Below the pieces are notes generated by a model. That model searched no databases, was not told the DNA's origin, and worked only from the letters and a program-made list of their open reading frames with translations. Shown here in pieces: positions 45,662-54,290 of a stretch of 64,000 nt of DNA; within the stretch, counting starts at the first letter, position 1; the number at the start of each line of letters is the position of its first letter. Source of the stretch: Bacillus sp. AFS037270 (lineage in GTDB: Bacteria; Bacillota; Bacilli; Bacillales_B; DSM-18226). A program made the position numbers and the translations under genes. The DNA lies in NCBI RefSeq assembly GCF_002585305.1, contig NZ_NUNF01000021.1:28133-92132 (forward strand), in the 5' to 3' direction.

Positions 45662-46404
45662 TGAAGGCGTTCCTAGCAGCCCTGATGTTCCTCACGCGCA
45701 TCCCCGCGCCGAAGATTGAGGTTTCAAAAACCGATTGGAAAAAAAGCCCCGTTTATTTTCCGTTGATTGGATTGTTGATTGGCGGCTTGTTATGGCTGGC
45801 TATGTTCGGATTCGGAAAGTTGTTTCTGGCTCCTGTCAGTGCATTTTTAATTGTTCTTTTCTGGATATGGATCACAGGTGGTTTACATATCGATGGCTGG
45901 ATGGATTTAGCGGATGGATTGGGCAGCAATCGAAGCCGTGAGCAAATGCTCGAAATCATGAAGGATAGCCGCGTGGGTGCAATGGGTGTGATTGCCGCGA
46001 TCTGCCTAATCGCAGGGAAAATCGTTGCAGTGTATGAAGTAGTTGAACTTCATGAGCCGCTGATTCTTGTTTTAAGTCCATGGATGGCTCGATTTTTGCT
46101 GATTTGTGCGATCAAATTCTGGCCGTATCGAAATGAATCAGGACTAGGATCCGGTCTATCAGCCTTTTTATCTTATCCTGTGATTTTGATCCATCTGGTT
46201 TTGATTTTAGTGATTAGCTATTGGGTAATAGGACTAAACGGGATTGTACTCTTATTCATGACGAGCCTTCTGACCTTCCTGTTTATTTTCAACATTTACC
46301 GGAAATTAAACATGCTGACAGGGGATTGCTACGGTGCGATTGTGGAATGGAGCGAATGTGTCTCTCTATTTCTGGCTTTGGCGATTGGGAGGCTGATGGG
46401 ATGA
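45661..46404 (+). CDS. cobS: Adenosylcobinamide-GDP ribazoletransferase (cobalamin synthase)
   Basis: 247 residues, integral membrane protein joining alpha-ribazole (phosphate) with adenosylcobinamide-GDP. MFLTRIPAPK at the N terminus, GGLHIDGWMDLADGLGSNRSREQMLEIMKDSRVG with the acidic metal-binding cluster, and GDCYGAIVEWSE at the C terminus are hallmarks. Five to seven membrane segments. ATGA overlap with the phosphatase gene. Confidence 0.94.
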   Translation: MKAFLAALMFLTRIPAPKIEVSKTDWKKSPVYFPLIGLLIGGLLWLAMFGFGKLFLAPVSAFLIVLFWIWITGGLHIDGWMDLADGLGSNRSREQMLEIMKDSRVGAMGVIAAICLIAGKIVAVYEVVELHEPLILVLSPWMARFLLICAIKFWPYRNESGLGSGLSAFLSYPVILIHLVLILVISYWVIGLNGIVLLFMTSLLTFLFIFNIYRKLNMLTGDCYGAIVEWSECVSLFLALAIGRLMG

Positions 46405-47012
46405 GAATCATTTTAGTCAGGCACGGGGAAACCGATGAAAATGCAGCTAGACGTTATCTTGGACATTTTGATGCAGCATTAAATCAACAAGGACGGAAGC
46501 AGCTAAAGGGCTTGAGTGAGATTTTAAAAAGAACGGAAACTCAACCGATTTCTGCTATCTATTCTAGTGATCTATCAAGAGCCGTCGAAAGTGCTCAGAT
46601 GATTGGAAATGAGTTTCAGCTAAGACCAAAACCCATATTTGCCCTAAGAGAATTACATTTTGGTGATTTTGACTGCAAGACCTATGAAGAAATTAGGCAG
46701 GAAGATCCAGAAAGGCTCGAGAAGTGGATCCTCAATCCCTATATGGTCGCTCCTCCTAACGGAGAGACACTGCTGCAGTTGGGGAAAAGGGTCGATGATT
46801 GGTTGGAGGCCATATTAACCACTGAACAACCAACTGGAACGATTGTCATCGTCAGTCATGGAGGGCCAATTCGATGGTTTCTAAGTAAATGGGTAAAAGG
46901 GGATCCAAACGAATTTTGGAACGTCGAAGGACTCGGACACGGAAAAGCCATGTTGATGGATTGGAATGAACAAAAAAGAATATTTACGATAGGAAAAAAG
47001 CTAGAAGAGTGA
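46401..47012 (+). CDS. cobC: Alpha-ribazole phosphatase, histidine phosphatase family
   Basis: 203 residues. LVRHGETDENAARRYLGHFD carries the phosphorylated His near residue 8, and IVSHGGPIRW the second His near residue 155; YSSDLSRAVESAQMI is also typical. Removes the 5'-phosphate of alpha-ribazole phosphate or of cobalamin phosphate at the end of the pathway. Start is ATG 46401, overlapping the cobS stop; longer frames into cobS are spurious. Confidence 0.9.
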   Translation: MRIILVRHGETDENAARRYLGHFDAALNQQGRKQLKGLSEILKRTETQPISAIYSSDLSRAVESAQMIGNEFQLRPKPIFALRELHFGDFDCKTYEEIRQEDPERLEKWILNPYMVAPPNGETLLQLGKRVDDWLEAILTTEQPTGTIVIVSHGGPIRWFLSKWVKGDPNEFWNVEGLGHGKAMLMDWNEQKRIFTIGKKLEE

Positions 47013-47022
47013 GGAGAAAAAG

Positions 47023-47721
47023 GTGCAGCCATTTCGCATTCAGAATCAGATCACATCGAGAATATGGCCTGAATTAAGGATGGTTAAAAAAGAGGATCAT
47101 CTCTTATTTCATTTCCCACGCCGATTGGCCGCCTTCAGCAGTGCCGTTCATGGCGGGGGCTACCAACAGGTCAGCCATTTTGTCAATTGGCAGGTACCAT
47201 TGGATTATGCCTCCAATGACCCCATTTTACTAATGAAACAAAAAATTACCGAATGGGAATATCCGTTGGAACAGACCGCAGGCTTACAAACAGCGGCTAA
47301 AATTCATTGTGCTTCCATCCAAGAGGAACATGGCGATGAATTTCGGATCGTCTGCTGTGTGACAGCAGGAGTAGGAAATCGTGAAAGGGCAGGAAGAAAG
47401 AGAAAGACGTATTCCGCGTACCAATGCGGGACCATTAATACCTTTCTGTTTATTGATGGAAGACTGACAGAGGCGGCCATGATTAACGGGATTATCACAG
47501 CGACGGAAGCAAAGGCCGCAGCGATGCAAGATTTACAGATAAAAGTCGATTCCGGTGAGTTTGCCACAGGAACGACCACCGATTCGGTTGTCTTGGCAGC
47601 CAGTCAAGCCGAACATTTTCCTACCCATCTTTTTGCCGGTACCGCCACCACCATTGGAAATACAATTGGCTGCCTTGTTTATGAGGCCACATGTGAAGCC
47701 GTAAGGAATCAGGAGGGCTGA
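47023..47721 (+). CDS. cbiZ: Adenosylcobinamide amidohydrolase
   Basis: 232 residues; hydrolyses adenosylcobinamide (or pseudocobalamins in some bacteria) to cobyric acid, allowing salvage and remodelling. The pattern LAAFSSAVHGGGYQQVSHFVN, CCVTAGVGNRERAG, TINTFLFIDGRLTEAAMINGIITATEAKAAAM and TGTTTDSVVLAASQ is typical of CbiZ. GTG start 7 nt after GAGGAG. Co-occurrence with a full de novo pathway means imported incomplete corrinoids can enter at the CbiB step. Confidence 0.93.
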   Translation: MQPFRIQNQITSRIWPELRMVKKEDHLLFHFPRRLAAFSSAVHGGGYQQVSHFVNWQVPLDYASNDPILLMKQKITEWEYPLEQTAGLQTAAKIHCASIQEEHGDEFRIVCCVTAGVGNRERAGRKRKTYSAYQCGTINTFLFIDGRLTEAAMINGIITATEAKAAAMQDLQIKVDSGEFATGTTTDSVVLAASQAEHFPTHLFAGTATTIGNTIGCLVYEATCEAVRNQEG

Positions 47722-47728
47722 GAATTTG

Positions 47729-48691
47729 ATGTTAGTTCATGCCATTTATATTGTTTTTGCTTATCTTATTGATCGAATCATCGGTGACCCTCGCTCACTG
47801 CCTCATCCGGTTGTCATCATCGGGAAGTCTATTAGTCTACTGGAAAAAGCGATTCGTTCTTTCATCGTAAAGGAAAGGTATTTGAAATTGGCAGGACTCT
47901 TATTTCCAATTTTGATTGCTGGAGGCAGTTATTTAATCGTTGCGTTGCTGCTTTACGGCCTCAATCAGCTGAATCACGTTCTTGCTGTCCTTGCGGAAAT
48001 CTGGTTAATTTCAACGACCATTGCGACAAAAGGATTGGCTGATGCAGGGTTGGAAGTATACCGTCATTTGAAAAATCAGGATGTAAGGGCTGCACGAAAA
48101 AGTCTCGGAATGATTGTCGGAAGAGATACAGAAAACCTTGAGGAAAGTGAAATTTCGCGGGGGGCTGTGGAAACCGTGGCGGAAAACATTGTCGATGCCA
48201 TCATTTCACCGTTATGCTTTGCCTTGATCGGGGGTGCCCCGCTTGCAATGTTGTACCGGGCGGTTAATACGTTAGATTCGATGGTTGGATATAAGAATGA
48301 CAAATATCAAAACTTAGGCTGGGCCTCGGCCCGACTAGATGATCTATTAAACTATCTGCCTGCACGGTTAACGGTTGGAATGATGCTGCTCGCTTCTTGG
48401 ATAAAGCGACTGGATATAGAGGGGGCATGGAAAATGATGAAACGGGATGCCAGGCTTCACCCGAGTCCAAATAGCGGTTATCCTGAAGCAACCATTGCAG
48501 GAGCGCTTCAAATTCAATTGGGGGGAACGAATTATTATTTCGGTATGCCTTCTGAGCGGGCAAAGATGGGCGAACCGCTGCGGTATATTGAAGCAAATGA
48601 TATATTCCGAACCGTAACGATCATGAAAACTACCTCAACTATCTGTGTGATTTTATTTATAGTCATTTCGATATTATGGGAATGGATTTAA
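47729..48691 (+). CDS. cbiB: Adenosylcobinamide-phosphate synthase
   Basis: 320 residues, membrane protein that attaches aminopropanol (phosphate) to adenosylcobyric acid. AYLIDRIIGDPRSLPHPVVIIG at the N terminus, ISRGAVETVAENIVDAIISPLCFAL, RAVNTLDSMVGYKN and AWKMMKRDARLHPSPNSGYPEA are hallmarks. AGGAGG lies 12 nt before ATG 47729 and 9 nt before the adjoining TTG 47726; either may be used. Confidence 0.94.
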   Translation: MLVHAIYIVFAYLIDRIIGDPRSLPHPVVIIGKSISLLEKAIRSFIVKERYLKLAGLLFPILIAGGSYLIVALLLYGLNQLNHVLAVLAEIWLISTTIATKGLADAGLEVYRHLKNQDVRAARKSLGMIVGRDTENLEESEISRGAVETVAENIVDAIISPLCFALIGGAPLAMLYRAVNTLDSMVGYKNDKYQNLGWASARLDDLLNYLPARLTVGMMLLASWIKRLDIEGAWKMMKRDARLHPSPNSGYPEATIAGALQIQLGGTNYYFGMPSERAKMGEPLRYIEANDIFRTVTIMKTTSTICVILFIVISILWEWI

Positions 48692-48776
48692 AGTAGCTGG
48701 AAATAGAGCATGCATATTTATCTTTTTATATAGGAGTTAATTTGGGGGGATGTGGAAAATAATCCAATTTGGTTGA

Positions 48777-48881
48777 AAAATGAGCCAATCGTTGCCCAAA
48801 ATGAGCCAAAGTTTCCGGAATTTGAGCCAATCCCCGCCCAAAATGAGCCAATGTCCCCGGAAAATGAGCCAATCCGAATAT
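48777..48881. repeat. Five tandem 21-bp units between cbiB and pduX
   Basis: Units start at 48777, 48798, 48819, 48840 and 48861, each exactly 21 bp, with core ATGAGCCAA. Unit ends alternate: units 1 and 3 end GCCC, units 2 and 4 end CCGG, giving a 42-bp higher order. A frame from GTG 48752 to TAA 48883 reads through with the seven-residue period NEPIxAQ/NEPxxPE, but its ribosome site is badly placed. Confidence 0.85.
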
Positions 48882-48903
48882 AAAGCCTTGGGAGACTAAT
48901 TAT

Positions 48904-49779
48904 ATGAAACTAGGAAAAGGTAGCTGCAATGGCACATTTGGAGAATTGGTCCAAGGAATCATCGCAGAGCGTCCGTTTTTAATTACCCTGCCCATCCCGA
49001 GTTTACGAAGTGAGGCTACGTTTGTCCCAGAACCGGCCGTTTCTGGAATTAGAGTCGTAGATTCCAAGATGAAAGCGAAGAAAGCGGGAGAATCGTTACT
49101 CCAACTTTTTGGGATAAGGGGAGGCGGGTATCTCGAAATACACTCCAATATCCCAGCCGGTAAGGGGCTGGCCAGCAGTTCGGCAGACATGGTGGCAGCA
49201 GTAAGAGCGATTGCTGACAGCTATAGTCTTCCGCTCACAAATGAAGTGATCTCGATGATTGCCGTAAAAGTCGAGCCGACCGATGGGGTGATGTATGAGG
49301 AGGCAGTGGCCTATGACTATATCCACGGTCAGCTGATCGAAAGCTTTGGGGCCTTACCCCCATTCATCCTCGTTGGAATCGATCTCGGTGGGGCAGTTAA
49401 TACCATTGAATTCAATCAAATTCCTAAAGAATATAGCCGGGAAGATCAAGAACAATTTATCCTAGCCTATAATCTGGTTAAAAAAGGGTTTAACGAAAAA
49501 AATTTATCTTATATTGGTCAGGCAGCAACCATCAGTGCACGGGTGAATCAAAAAATATTGCCAAAACATATTTTTCCACAATTAGATAAGCTGGCACATC
49601 GTTTTCAGGGTGGAATGGTTGTCGCCCACAGTGGAACCGTCGCGGGGATTTTACTAGATGGGAATATTCCAAATCGCGCTGAGGTTATTTCACACTTATT
49701 AAGGAAAATGTCGTTTCTTTTTAAGGGCCTCCCAATAAAGTTATTTCATTATGGGAGTACAGAAAAGATTTTAGTTTAA
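48904..49779 (+). CDS. pduX: L-threonine kinase, PduX type (GHMP family)
   Basis: 291 residues. GHMP-kinase motif HSNIPAGKGLASSSADMVAA near residue 80, N-terminal GSCNGTFGELVQG and KVEPTDGVMYEEAVAYDY, and C-terminal MVVAHSGTVAGILL. Makes L-threonine O-3-phosphate, the substrate of CobD. GGGAG about 9 nt upstream. The spacer ahead of it holds the 21-bp repeats and no terminator, so it is probably still in the operon. Confidence 0.9.
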   Translation: MKLGKGSCNGTFGELVQGIIAERPFLITLPIPSLRSEATFVPEPAVSGIRVVDSKMKAKKAGESLLQLFGIRGGGYLEIHSNIPAGKGLASSSADMVAAVRAIADSYSLPLTNEVISMIAVKVEPTDGVMYEEAVAYDYIHGQLIESFGALPPFILVGIDLGGAVNTIEFNQIPKEYSREDQEQFILAYNLVKKGFNEKNLSYIGQAATISARVNQKILPKHIFPQLDKLAHRFQGGMVVAHSGTVAGILLDGNIPNRAEVISHLLRKMSFLFKGLPIKLFHYGSTEKILV

Positions 49780-49824
49780 TTGAACCGCAAATGTATAAGA
49801 AAAACGATCAAAGGAGGGTATCAC

Positions 49825-50469
49825 ATGTTTAGTCAAGAGGAACAAGAGGCGGTTTACAATGTCATTTATAAACGGAGAGATGTCCGAAGCTTTCTTCCTG
49901 ATCCGGTTAGTCCTGAGGTCATTCAGCGTGTCCTGGAAGCGGCCCATCATGCGCCATCCGTAGGATTTATGCAGCCGTGGAATTTTATTCTTATCACTTC
50001 TGCTGAAATAAAGGAGCGGCTCGCCTGGGCGGCAGAAAAGGAACGTAGGGCATTAGCGATTCACTATGAGGATGAACGAAAAACGAAATTTTTAGAATTA
50101 AAAGTCGAGGGCATTAAACAGGCACCGCTAACCATTTGTGTGACCTGTGACTCGACCCGTGGGGGATCTCATGTATTAGGAAGAAATTCGATCCCGGAAA
50201 CCGATATTTTGTCTGTCGCCTGTGCGATCCAAAACATGTGGCTTGCGACCTGTGCGGAAGGATTAGCGATGGGATGGGTTAGTTTTTATAAGAAAAATGA
50301 TGTTAGAGATATCCTGCAGATTCCGCTTCATATTGATCCAATTGCTCTAATTTCAATCGGGCACACCAATGAATATCCTTCCGCCCCCATCCTAGAGCAA
50401 GCAAATTGGGAAAAAAGGCGATCGCTTCAAAATTTAATATTTTATGAAGAATGGGGAAATCCAGAATAG
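49825..50469 (+). CDS. bluB: 5,6-Dimethylbenzimidazole synthase, BluB-like
   Basis: 214 residues of the nitroreductase fold. IYKRRDVRSFLPDPVSPEVI, EAAHHAPSVGFMQPWNFILI and AIQNMWLATCAEGLAMGWVSFY match BluB, which breaks down reduced FMN with oxygen to give DMB, the lower ligand of B12. Start at ATG 49825, 7 nt after AAGGAGG; an upstream TTG frame is not needed. Because BluB needs oxygen while the corrin pathway used here does not, the organism can likely combine the two under low oxygen. Confidence 0.88.
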   Translation: MFSQEEQEAVYNVIYKRRDVRSFLPDPVSPEVIQRVLEAAHHAPSVGFMQPWNFILITSAEIKERLAWAAEKERRALAIHYEDERKTKFLELKVEGIKQAPLTICVTCDSTRGGSHVLGRNSIPETDILSVACAIQNMWLATCAEGLAMGWVSFYKKNDVRDILQIPLHIDPIALISIGHTNEYPSAPILEQANWEKRRSLQNLIFYEEWGNPE

Positions 50470-50529
50470 CTTTCTATTTAATGAACGGAAAAATGTTAGA
50501 AGATTTTTTGGGATAGTGGGGGTGTAGCA

Positions 50530-51330
50530 ATGGAAACAATTACTTTGATTTTTCTTGTATTTATACTAGGGCTTCGTCATGGATTGGATGCCGATCATTT
50601 GGCCTGTATCGATGGTTTAACACGCTATAATGGTCGGATGAATAGTCCGATTGCCCGCTGGGTGGGCTTGCTTTTCTCATTTGGACACGGTTTGGTTGTC
50701 ACCTGTATCGCGACTATTTTAGGGATTTTTATGAAAAGCTTTACTATACCGGATCTAGTGAATGCACTGGTCACCTGGATCTCCATTGTTTCCCTTTTCG
50801 CAATTGGTACATTAAATATCTTTAATCTTTTGCGGACCAAATCCTCAGCTGAAGAAGATTTTCAGGTCAGGGGAATCAAGGGGAAGTTCCTGCCAAAGAT
50901 GTTGAAAGAAACAACGAATCCCTTTTTTGTGATTCTAATTGGCGGCTTATTTGCACTGGCAGCGGAAACGGTTAGCCAAACATCGATGTGGGCGATTGCG
51001 GCAGGGAATACAGCAAGTTATATGCCGGTTCTATTAGGTATCATTTTTATGGCTGGGATGATGATTACAGACACCTTTGATTCCATCGTAGCCTTTCGGT
51101 TGATTAAAGACAGCAATCGGTTAGGACAATCCGCTTCTCGTATCATGGGATGGGTTATTGTAGCATTAGCCTATGGGGTATCCTTTTATGAAGCGTTTAC
51201 GTTCTTCTTCCCATCGGCTGAACTGGATTTTGAGATTTTAGGAGTTATGCTGTTTGTGCTATTTGGTCTAAGTTATGTCATCGTAAGCTATCGGATCAAA
51301 AAGCAGTTGGATATAACAGTTAAAAATTAA
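50530..51330 (+). CDS. NiCoT-family nickel/cobalt transporter
   Basis: 266 residues, about seven membrane segments. The family signature LGLRHGLDADHLACIDGLTR (HX4DH) is in the second quarter of the N-terminal region, with FSFGHGLVV, and ETTNPFFVILIGGLFALAAETVSQ and GMMITDTFDS later. Location at the end of the cobalamin operon indicates cobalt uptake in place of the CbiMNQO system. It is shorter than HoxN/NixA (330-350 residues). GGGGGTG precedes the ATG. Confidence 0.9.
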   Translation: METITLIFLVFILGLRHGLDADHLACIDGLTRYNGRMNSPIARWVGLLFSFGHGLVVTCIATILGIFMKSFTIPDLVNALVTWISIVSLFAIGTLNIFNLLRTKSSAEEDFQVRGIKGKFLPKMLKETTNPFFVILIGGLFALAAETVSQTSMWAIAAGNTASYMPVLLGIIFMAGMMITDTFDSIVAFRLIKDSNRLGQSASRIMGWVIVALAYGVSFYEAFTFFFPSAELDFEILGVMLFVLFGLSYVIVSYRIKKQLDITVKN

Positions 51331-51504
51331 TCGTCCACTAATTTACTAATGACGTATCGACATGGAAAGGTATTGGAAATACTAACGCAAGTTCATTAAA
51401 CATTACTATATCTTTTATAGCAACATACTAAACGAAGTGGAATATTGAACCTTTACTTCCATCTATTTAAGAGTTATTATTAACTGAATCTAATAAATAT
51501 ACCA

Positions 51505-51604
51505 TACTACTAGGGGTGCCCCTTGACGGGCTGAGAGAAAAACAAATGTTTTTTAACCCTTTGGACCTGATCTGGATCATACCAGCGTAGGAAAGTAGCT
51601 TAAG
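51505..51604 (+). ncRNA. TPP riboswitch (THI element)
   Basis: Contains GGGGTGCCCC, CTGAGAG, ACCCTTTGGACCTGATCTGG and ATACCAGCGTAGGAAAG in the order and spacing of the thiamine pyrophosphate aptamer, with TACTA/AGTAG-type closing helix. Followed 31 nt later by a terminator. Confidence 0.97.
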
Positions 51605-51634
51605 TGGAAGACAATTTATTTCATAAGCTGCGGA

Positions 51635-51664
51635 GCCAGGTCCATTATTGGACCTGGCTTTTTC
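51635..51664 (+). terminator. Terminator of the TPP riboswitch
   Basis: AGCCAGGTCC pairs perfectly with GGACCTGGCT across 6 nt and is followed by TTTCTT. Expected to form when TPP is bound. Confidence 0.92.
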
Positions 51665-51822
51665 TTATAGAAAAAACAGCAGAAAGCCTTTTTGAAAAAT
51701 AACAAAGAATCACCTAAAACCGGAAAAACAAAGATGAGTCGCTTCAAATCCCAATCTATTAAATAGGGATGGAATGTCGATTAATCCTTTATAAATAGAT
51801 AAACAGAGAAGGAGATTACATC

Positions 51823-53151
51823 ATGGAAAAGATACAAGAAGTGAATAGTATGAGTAACAAAGAAATGAATATTGGTTTGGAGGAGAAACTCCCTGCATGG
51901 AAAACTTTTTTATATGCTTTACAGCATATTTGTGTGTCAAACGTATGGCTTGATCCTATTTTTGTCGCGGCGATGATTGGTTTACCTCTATCACAATCGG
52001 CTAATATCGTTAATGCTATATTTATTACGGCTGGAATCGTTACCTTGACACAAGCTACTAAATTAGTAAAATTGCCAATTATTCAAGGCCCATCGGCTGC
52101 CTTTGATTCCATTATGATTGCTTCAGGAAAGGCGAACGGCTTAGCTGCAGCGAGTGGCGGTATTTTTCTTAGTTCAATTATCGTTTTTCTATTGTCTATT
52201 ACCGGAGTAATTGGCCGTTTGAGAGTCATATTTACACCTGTTATTTCTGGCACAGTCATCTTTCTGGTTGGAGTATCATTATCTGGCTTTACCTTGTACG
52301 AATTTTTAGGAGGTTCACCTGGTGATGAGTCGTTTGCCAGCCCATCCACATTAATACTATCGATTTCCACTTCAATTATTGTTATTTTATTATCTCTTTT
52401 TGGGAAAGGCATTTGGAAATCATATTCCTTCTTAATTGCTCTCGTTATTGGGGATGTCCTTGCTGCCATTTTAGGGAAGACCAATTTTTCTTTGATAGAT
52501 AGTAAACCGTGGTTCGGGATTCCACAGCTGCTTCCCTATGGAAATTTAACTTTTCATTGGGACACGTTTCTTACATTTTTTGTGGCCTATTTGGTAGCGA
52601 TTATCGAAGCAATGGGTGTCTATCAAGCAGCAGGCGCGATGCTAAATACCGAAATAGATTCCAAACGAATTCGCAATGGATTTGCAGGTGAATCCGCCGG
52701 TTCATTCCTCTCCTCGCTTATTGGCGGTTTCCCTACCACAGCTTATGCACAAAATGTGGGGCTTCTTAGGTTGACGGGTGTCGGATCAAGATTTCCGGTG
52801 ATGGTGGCAGGTGCCATTTTCTTGTTATTCGGTTTTTTTCCAAAGATCGGGGCCTTGCTTGCATTAACACCTGATGCGGTTGTTGGAGGTATCTTTTTAC
52901 CTGCTGCAGCGACGCTTGTATCAACTGGGATTTCTATTTTAGGAAGAGCGGAGCATTCAGAAAAAAACTATTTGATTATGGGGCTTTCCATTCTGCTTGC
53001 GATTTCACTGCCAAACTATGCCACGAATCTGAAAGGAATCGTAGGTACATTCCTTTCTAACAGTATATTAATCGGGGCATTTTCATCGGTGCTGCTTCAA
53101 TTGTTGCTTGTAAACATACCCAATAGACTGAAAAGAGGGACTCTAAAATGA
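51823..53151 (+). CDS. NCS2-family nucleobase-type permease under TPP control
   Basis: 442 residues with about 12-14 membrane segments. Characteristic regions: ALQHICVSNVWLDPIFVAA, QGPSAAFDSIMIASG, the signature-like FVAYLVAIIEAMGVYQAAGAML and SFLSSLIGGFPTTAYAQNVGLLRLTGVGSR, typical of the xanthine/uracil permease (NCS2) superfamily. GAAGGAG lies 8 nt before the ATG. First gene after a TPP riboswitch and overlapping the next gene by ATGA, so it probably imports a thiamine-related compound, such as a pyrimidine or its acid, rather than uracil or xanthine; that substrate assignment is inference. Confidence 0.88.
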   Translation: MEKIQEVNSMSNKEMNIGLEEKLPAWKTFLYALQHICVSNVWLDPIFVAAMIGLPLSQSANIVNAIFITAGIVTLTQATKLVKLPIIQGPSAAFDSIMIASGKANGLAAASGGIFLSSIIVFLLSITGVIGRLRVIFTPVISGTVIFLVGVSLSGFTLYEFLGGSPGDESFASPSTLILSISTSIIVILLSLFGKGIWKSYSFLIALVIGDVLAAILGKTNFSLIDSKPWFGIPQLLPYGNLTFHWDTFLTFFVAYLVAIIEAMGVYQAAGAMLNTEIDSKRIRNGFAGESAGSFLSSLIGGFPTTAYAQNVGLLRLTGVGSRFPVMVAGAIFLLFGFFPKIGALLALTPDAVVGGIFLPAAATLVSTGISILGRAEHSEKNYLIMGLSILLAISLPNYATNLKGIVGTFLSNSILIGAFSSVLLQLLLVNIPNRLKRGTLK

Positions 53152-54290
53152 GAGATGATTCCAAAATGCTAACCGAACAAATTCTTGAATTTATAAACAG
53201 TTGTGAAGAGGGGAAATTTACCCATCACGATGAACAGGAACATTCCTATAATGAGCTGGCGCTAAAATTGTTTCGTTACCAGTTCCAGCATAATCTGGCC
53301 TATAAGAAATTTTGCCAGACAAAAAAAAGGACGCCGCTTACCGTCAAAAGATGGGAGGATATACCTCCCATGCCCATTCAGGGATATAAAGAATTGACTT
53401 TATCTTGTGAGCTAATAGAAGAAGTGAAACACGTTTTTATGACCAGTGGTACCACAAACCCGGAGGCAAAGGGAAAAAATTATCATCCTGATCTTGCGGT
53501 ATGGGATGCATCAATGAAGGGACCTTTTAAGCGTTTTGTGCTGCCTGACCGTGAGAAAATCACCATTTTTGTTCTCTCACCTGCAGAAGATCTGAACAAA
53601 AATTCATCTTTATCTAGATATTTAACCAATGCGGTTTCCTTTTTCGGCACTGAAAATAGCAAATTCTTCTTTACTGATAAAGGACTGAATGTAGACGAGC
53701 TGATCAGGGATTTAAGATGGTGTGAGTCACAAAAGGAGCCTGTGCTGCTAATAGGGGCCACTTTTGCATTTGTACATATCATTGATGATCTAAAAGAAAA
53801 ACAACTTCAGTTCAAACTGGCAAAAGATAGCCGCATTTTTGATACAGGGGGCTTTAAGGGACAATCCCGTGAAGTGGAAATGGAGTATTTATATTCGGAG
53901 TTTCGTGAGTTTTTTGGGATTGGCCGCAATCAATGTATAAACATGTACGGAATGACTGAGCTAAGTTCTCAAATCTATGATCAAACCATACGAAGCACTT
54001 ATCTAAATCATTCTGAAATCTATGATAAAAAAAGTCCATCATGGGTTAAGACTGTTGTACTAAATACCGACACGTTAGAGCCGGTTAAGGATGGGGAAAG
54101 AGGCGTAATTGCACACTATGATCTTGCCAATTGGAATTCCTGTCTGGCTATTCTAACAGAAGATATGGGGTATAAAACGGAGCATGGATTTGTGCTGCTT
54201 GGGAGAATAAAGGGTTCCGAGGCAAGAGGTTGTTCCATTGCGGTTGACCAGCTTATGCAAGTAAATTCAGGTGGTGTGAATCAGCAGTGA
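53148..54290 (+). CDS. LuxE-type acyl-protein synthetase (carboxylate-activating)
   Basis: 380 residues, adenylate-forming family. VFMTSGTTNPEAKGK (98-103 core) is the phosphate-binding loop, INMYGMTELSSQIYD the A5-like motif, and Cys362 in ARGCSIAV occupies the place of the C-terminal cysteine that carries the acyl group in LuxE of luminous bacteria. Such enzymes activate a carboxylic acid with ATP and pass it to the reductase LuxC, encoded next. No luxA, luxB or luxD is present. Overlaps the permease gene by ATGA and luxC-like gene by GTGA, with AAAGAGGGA as ribosome site. Confidence 0.85.
   Translation: MRDDSKMLTEQILEFINSCEEGKFTHHDEQEHSYNELALKLFRYQFQHNLAYKKFCQTKKRTPLTVKRWEDIPPMPIQGYKELTLSCELIEEVKHVFMTSGTTNPEAKGKNYHPDLAVWDASMKGPFKRFVLPDREKITIFVLSPAEDLNKNSSLSRYLTNAVSFFGTENSKFFFTDKGLNVDELIRDLRWCESQKEPVLLIGATFAFVHIIDDLKEKQLQFKLAKDSRIFDTGGFKGQSREVEMEYLYSEFREFFGIGRNQCINMYGMTELSSQIYDQTIRSTYLNHSEIYDKKSPSWVKTVVLNTDTLEPVKDGERGVIAHYDLANWNSCLAILTEDMGYKTEHGFVLLGRIKGSEARGCSIAVDQLMQVNSGGVNQQ

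Noticed and set aside
48777..48881. CRISPR array
   Set aside because: Units are only 21 bp in total with no longer spacers, the repeats run head to tail, and there are no cas genes nearby.
48752..48883. Confident coding call for the repeat peptide
   Set aside because: The frame is open and periodic, but the GTG is only 2 nt from the G-rich run and no better start exists, so coding is left open.
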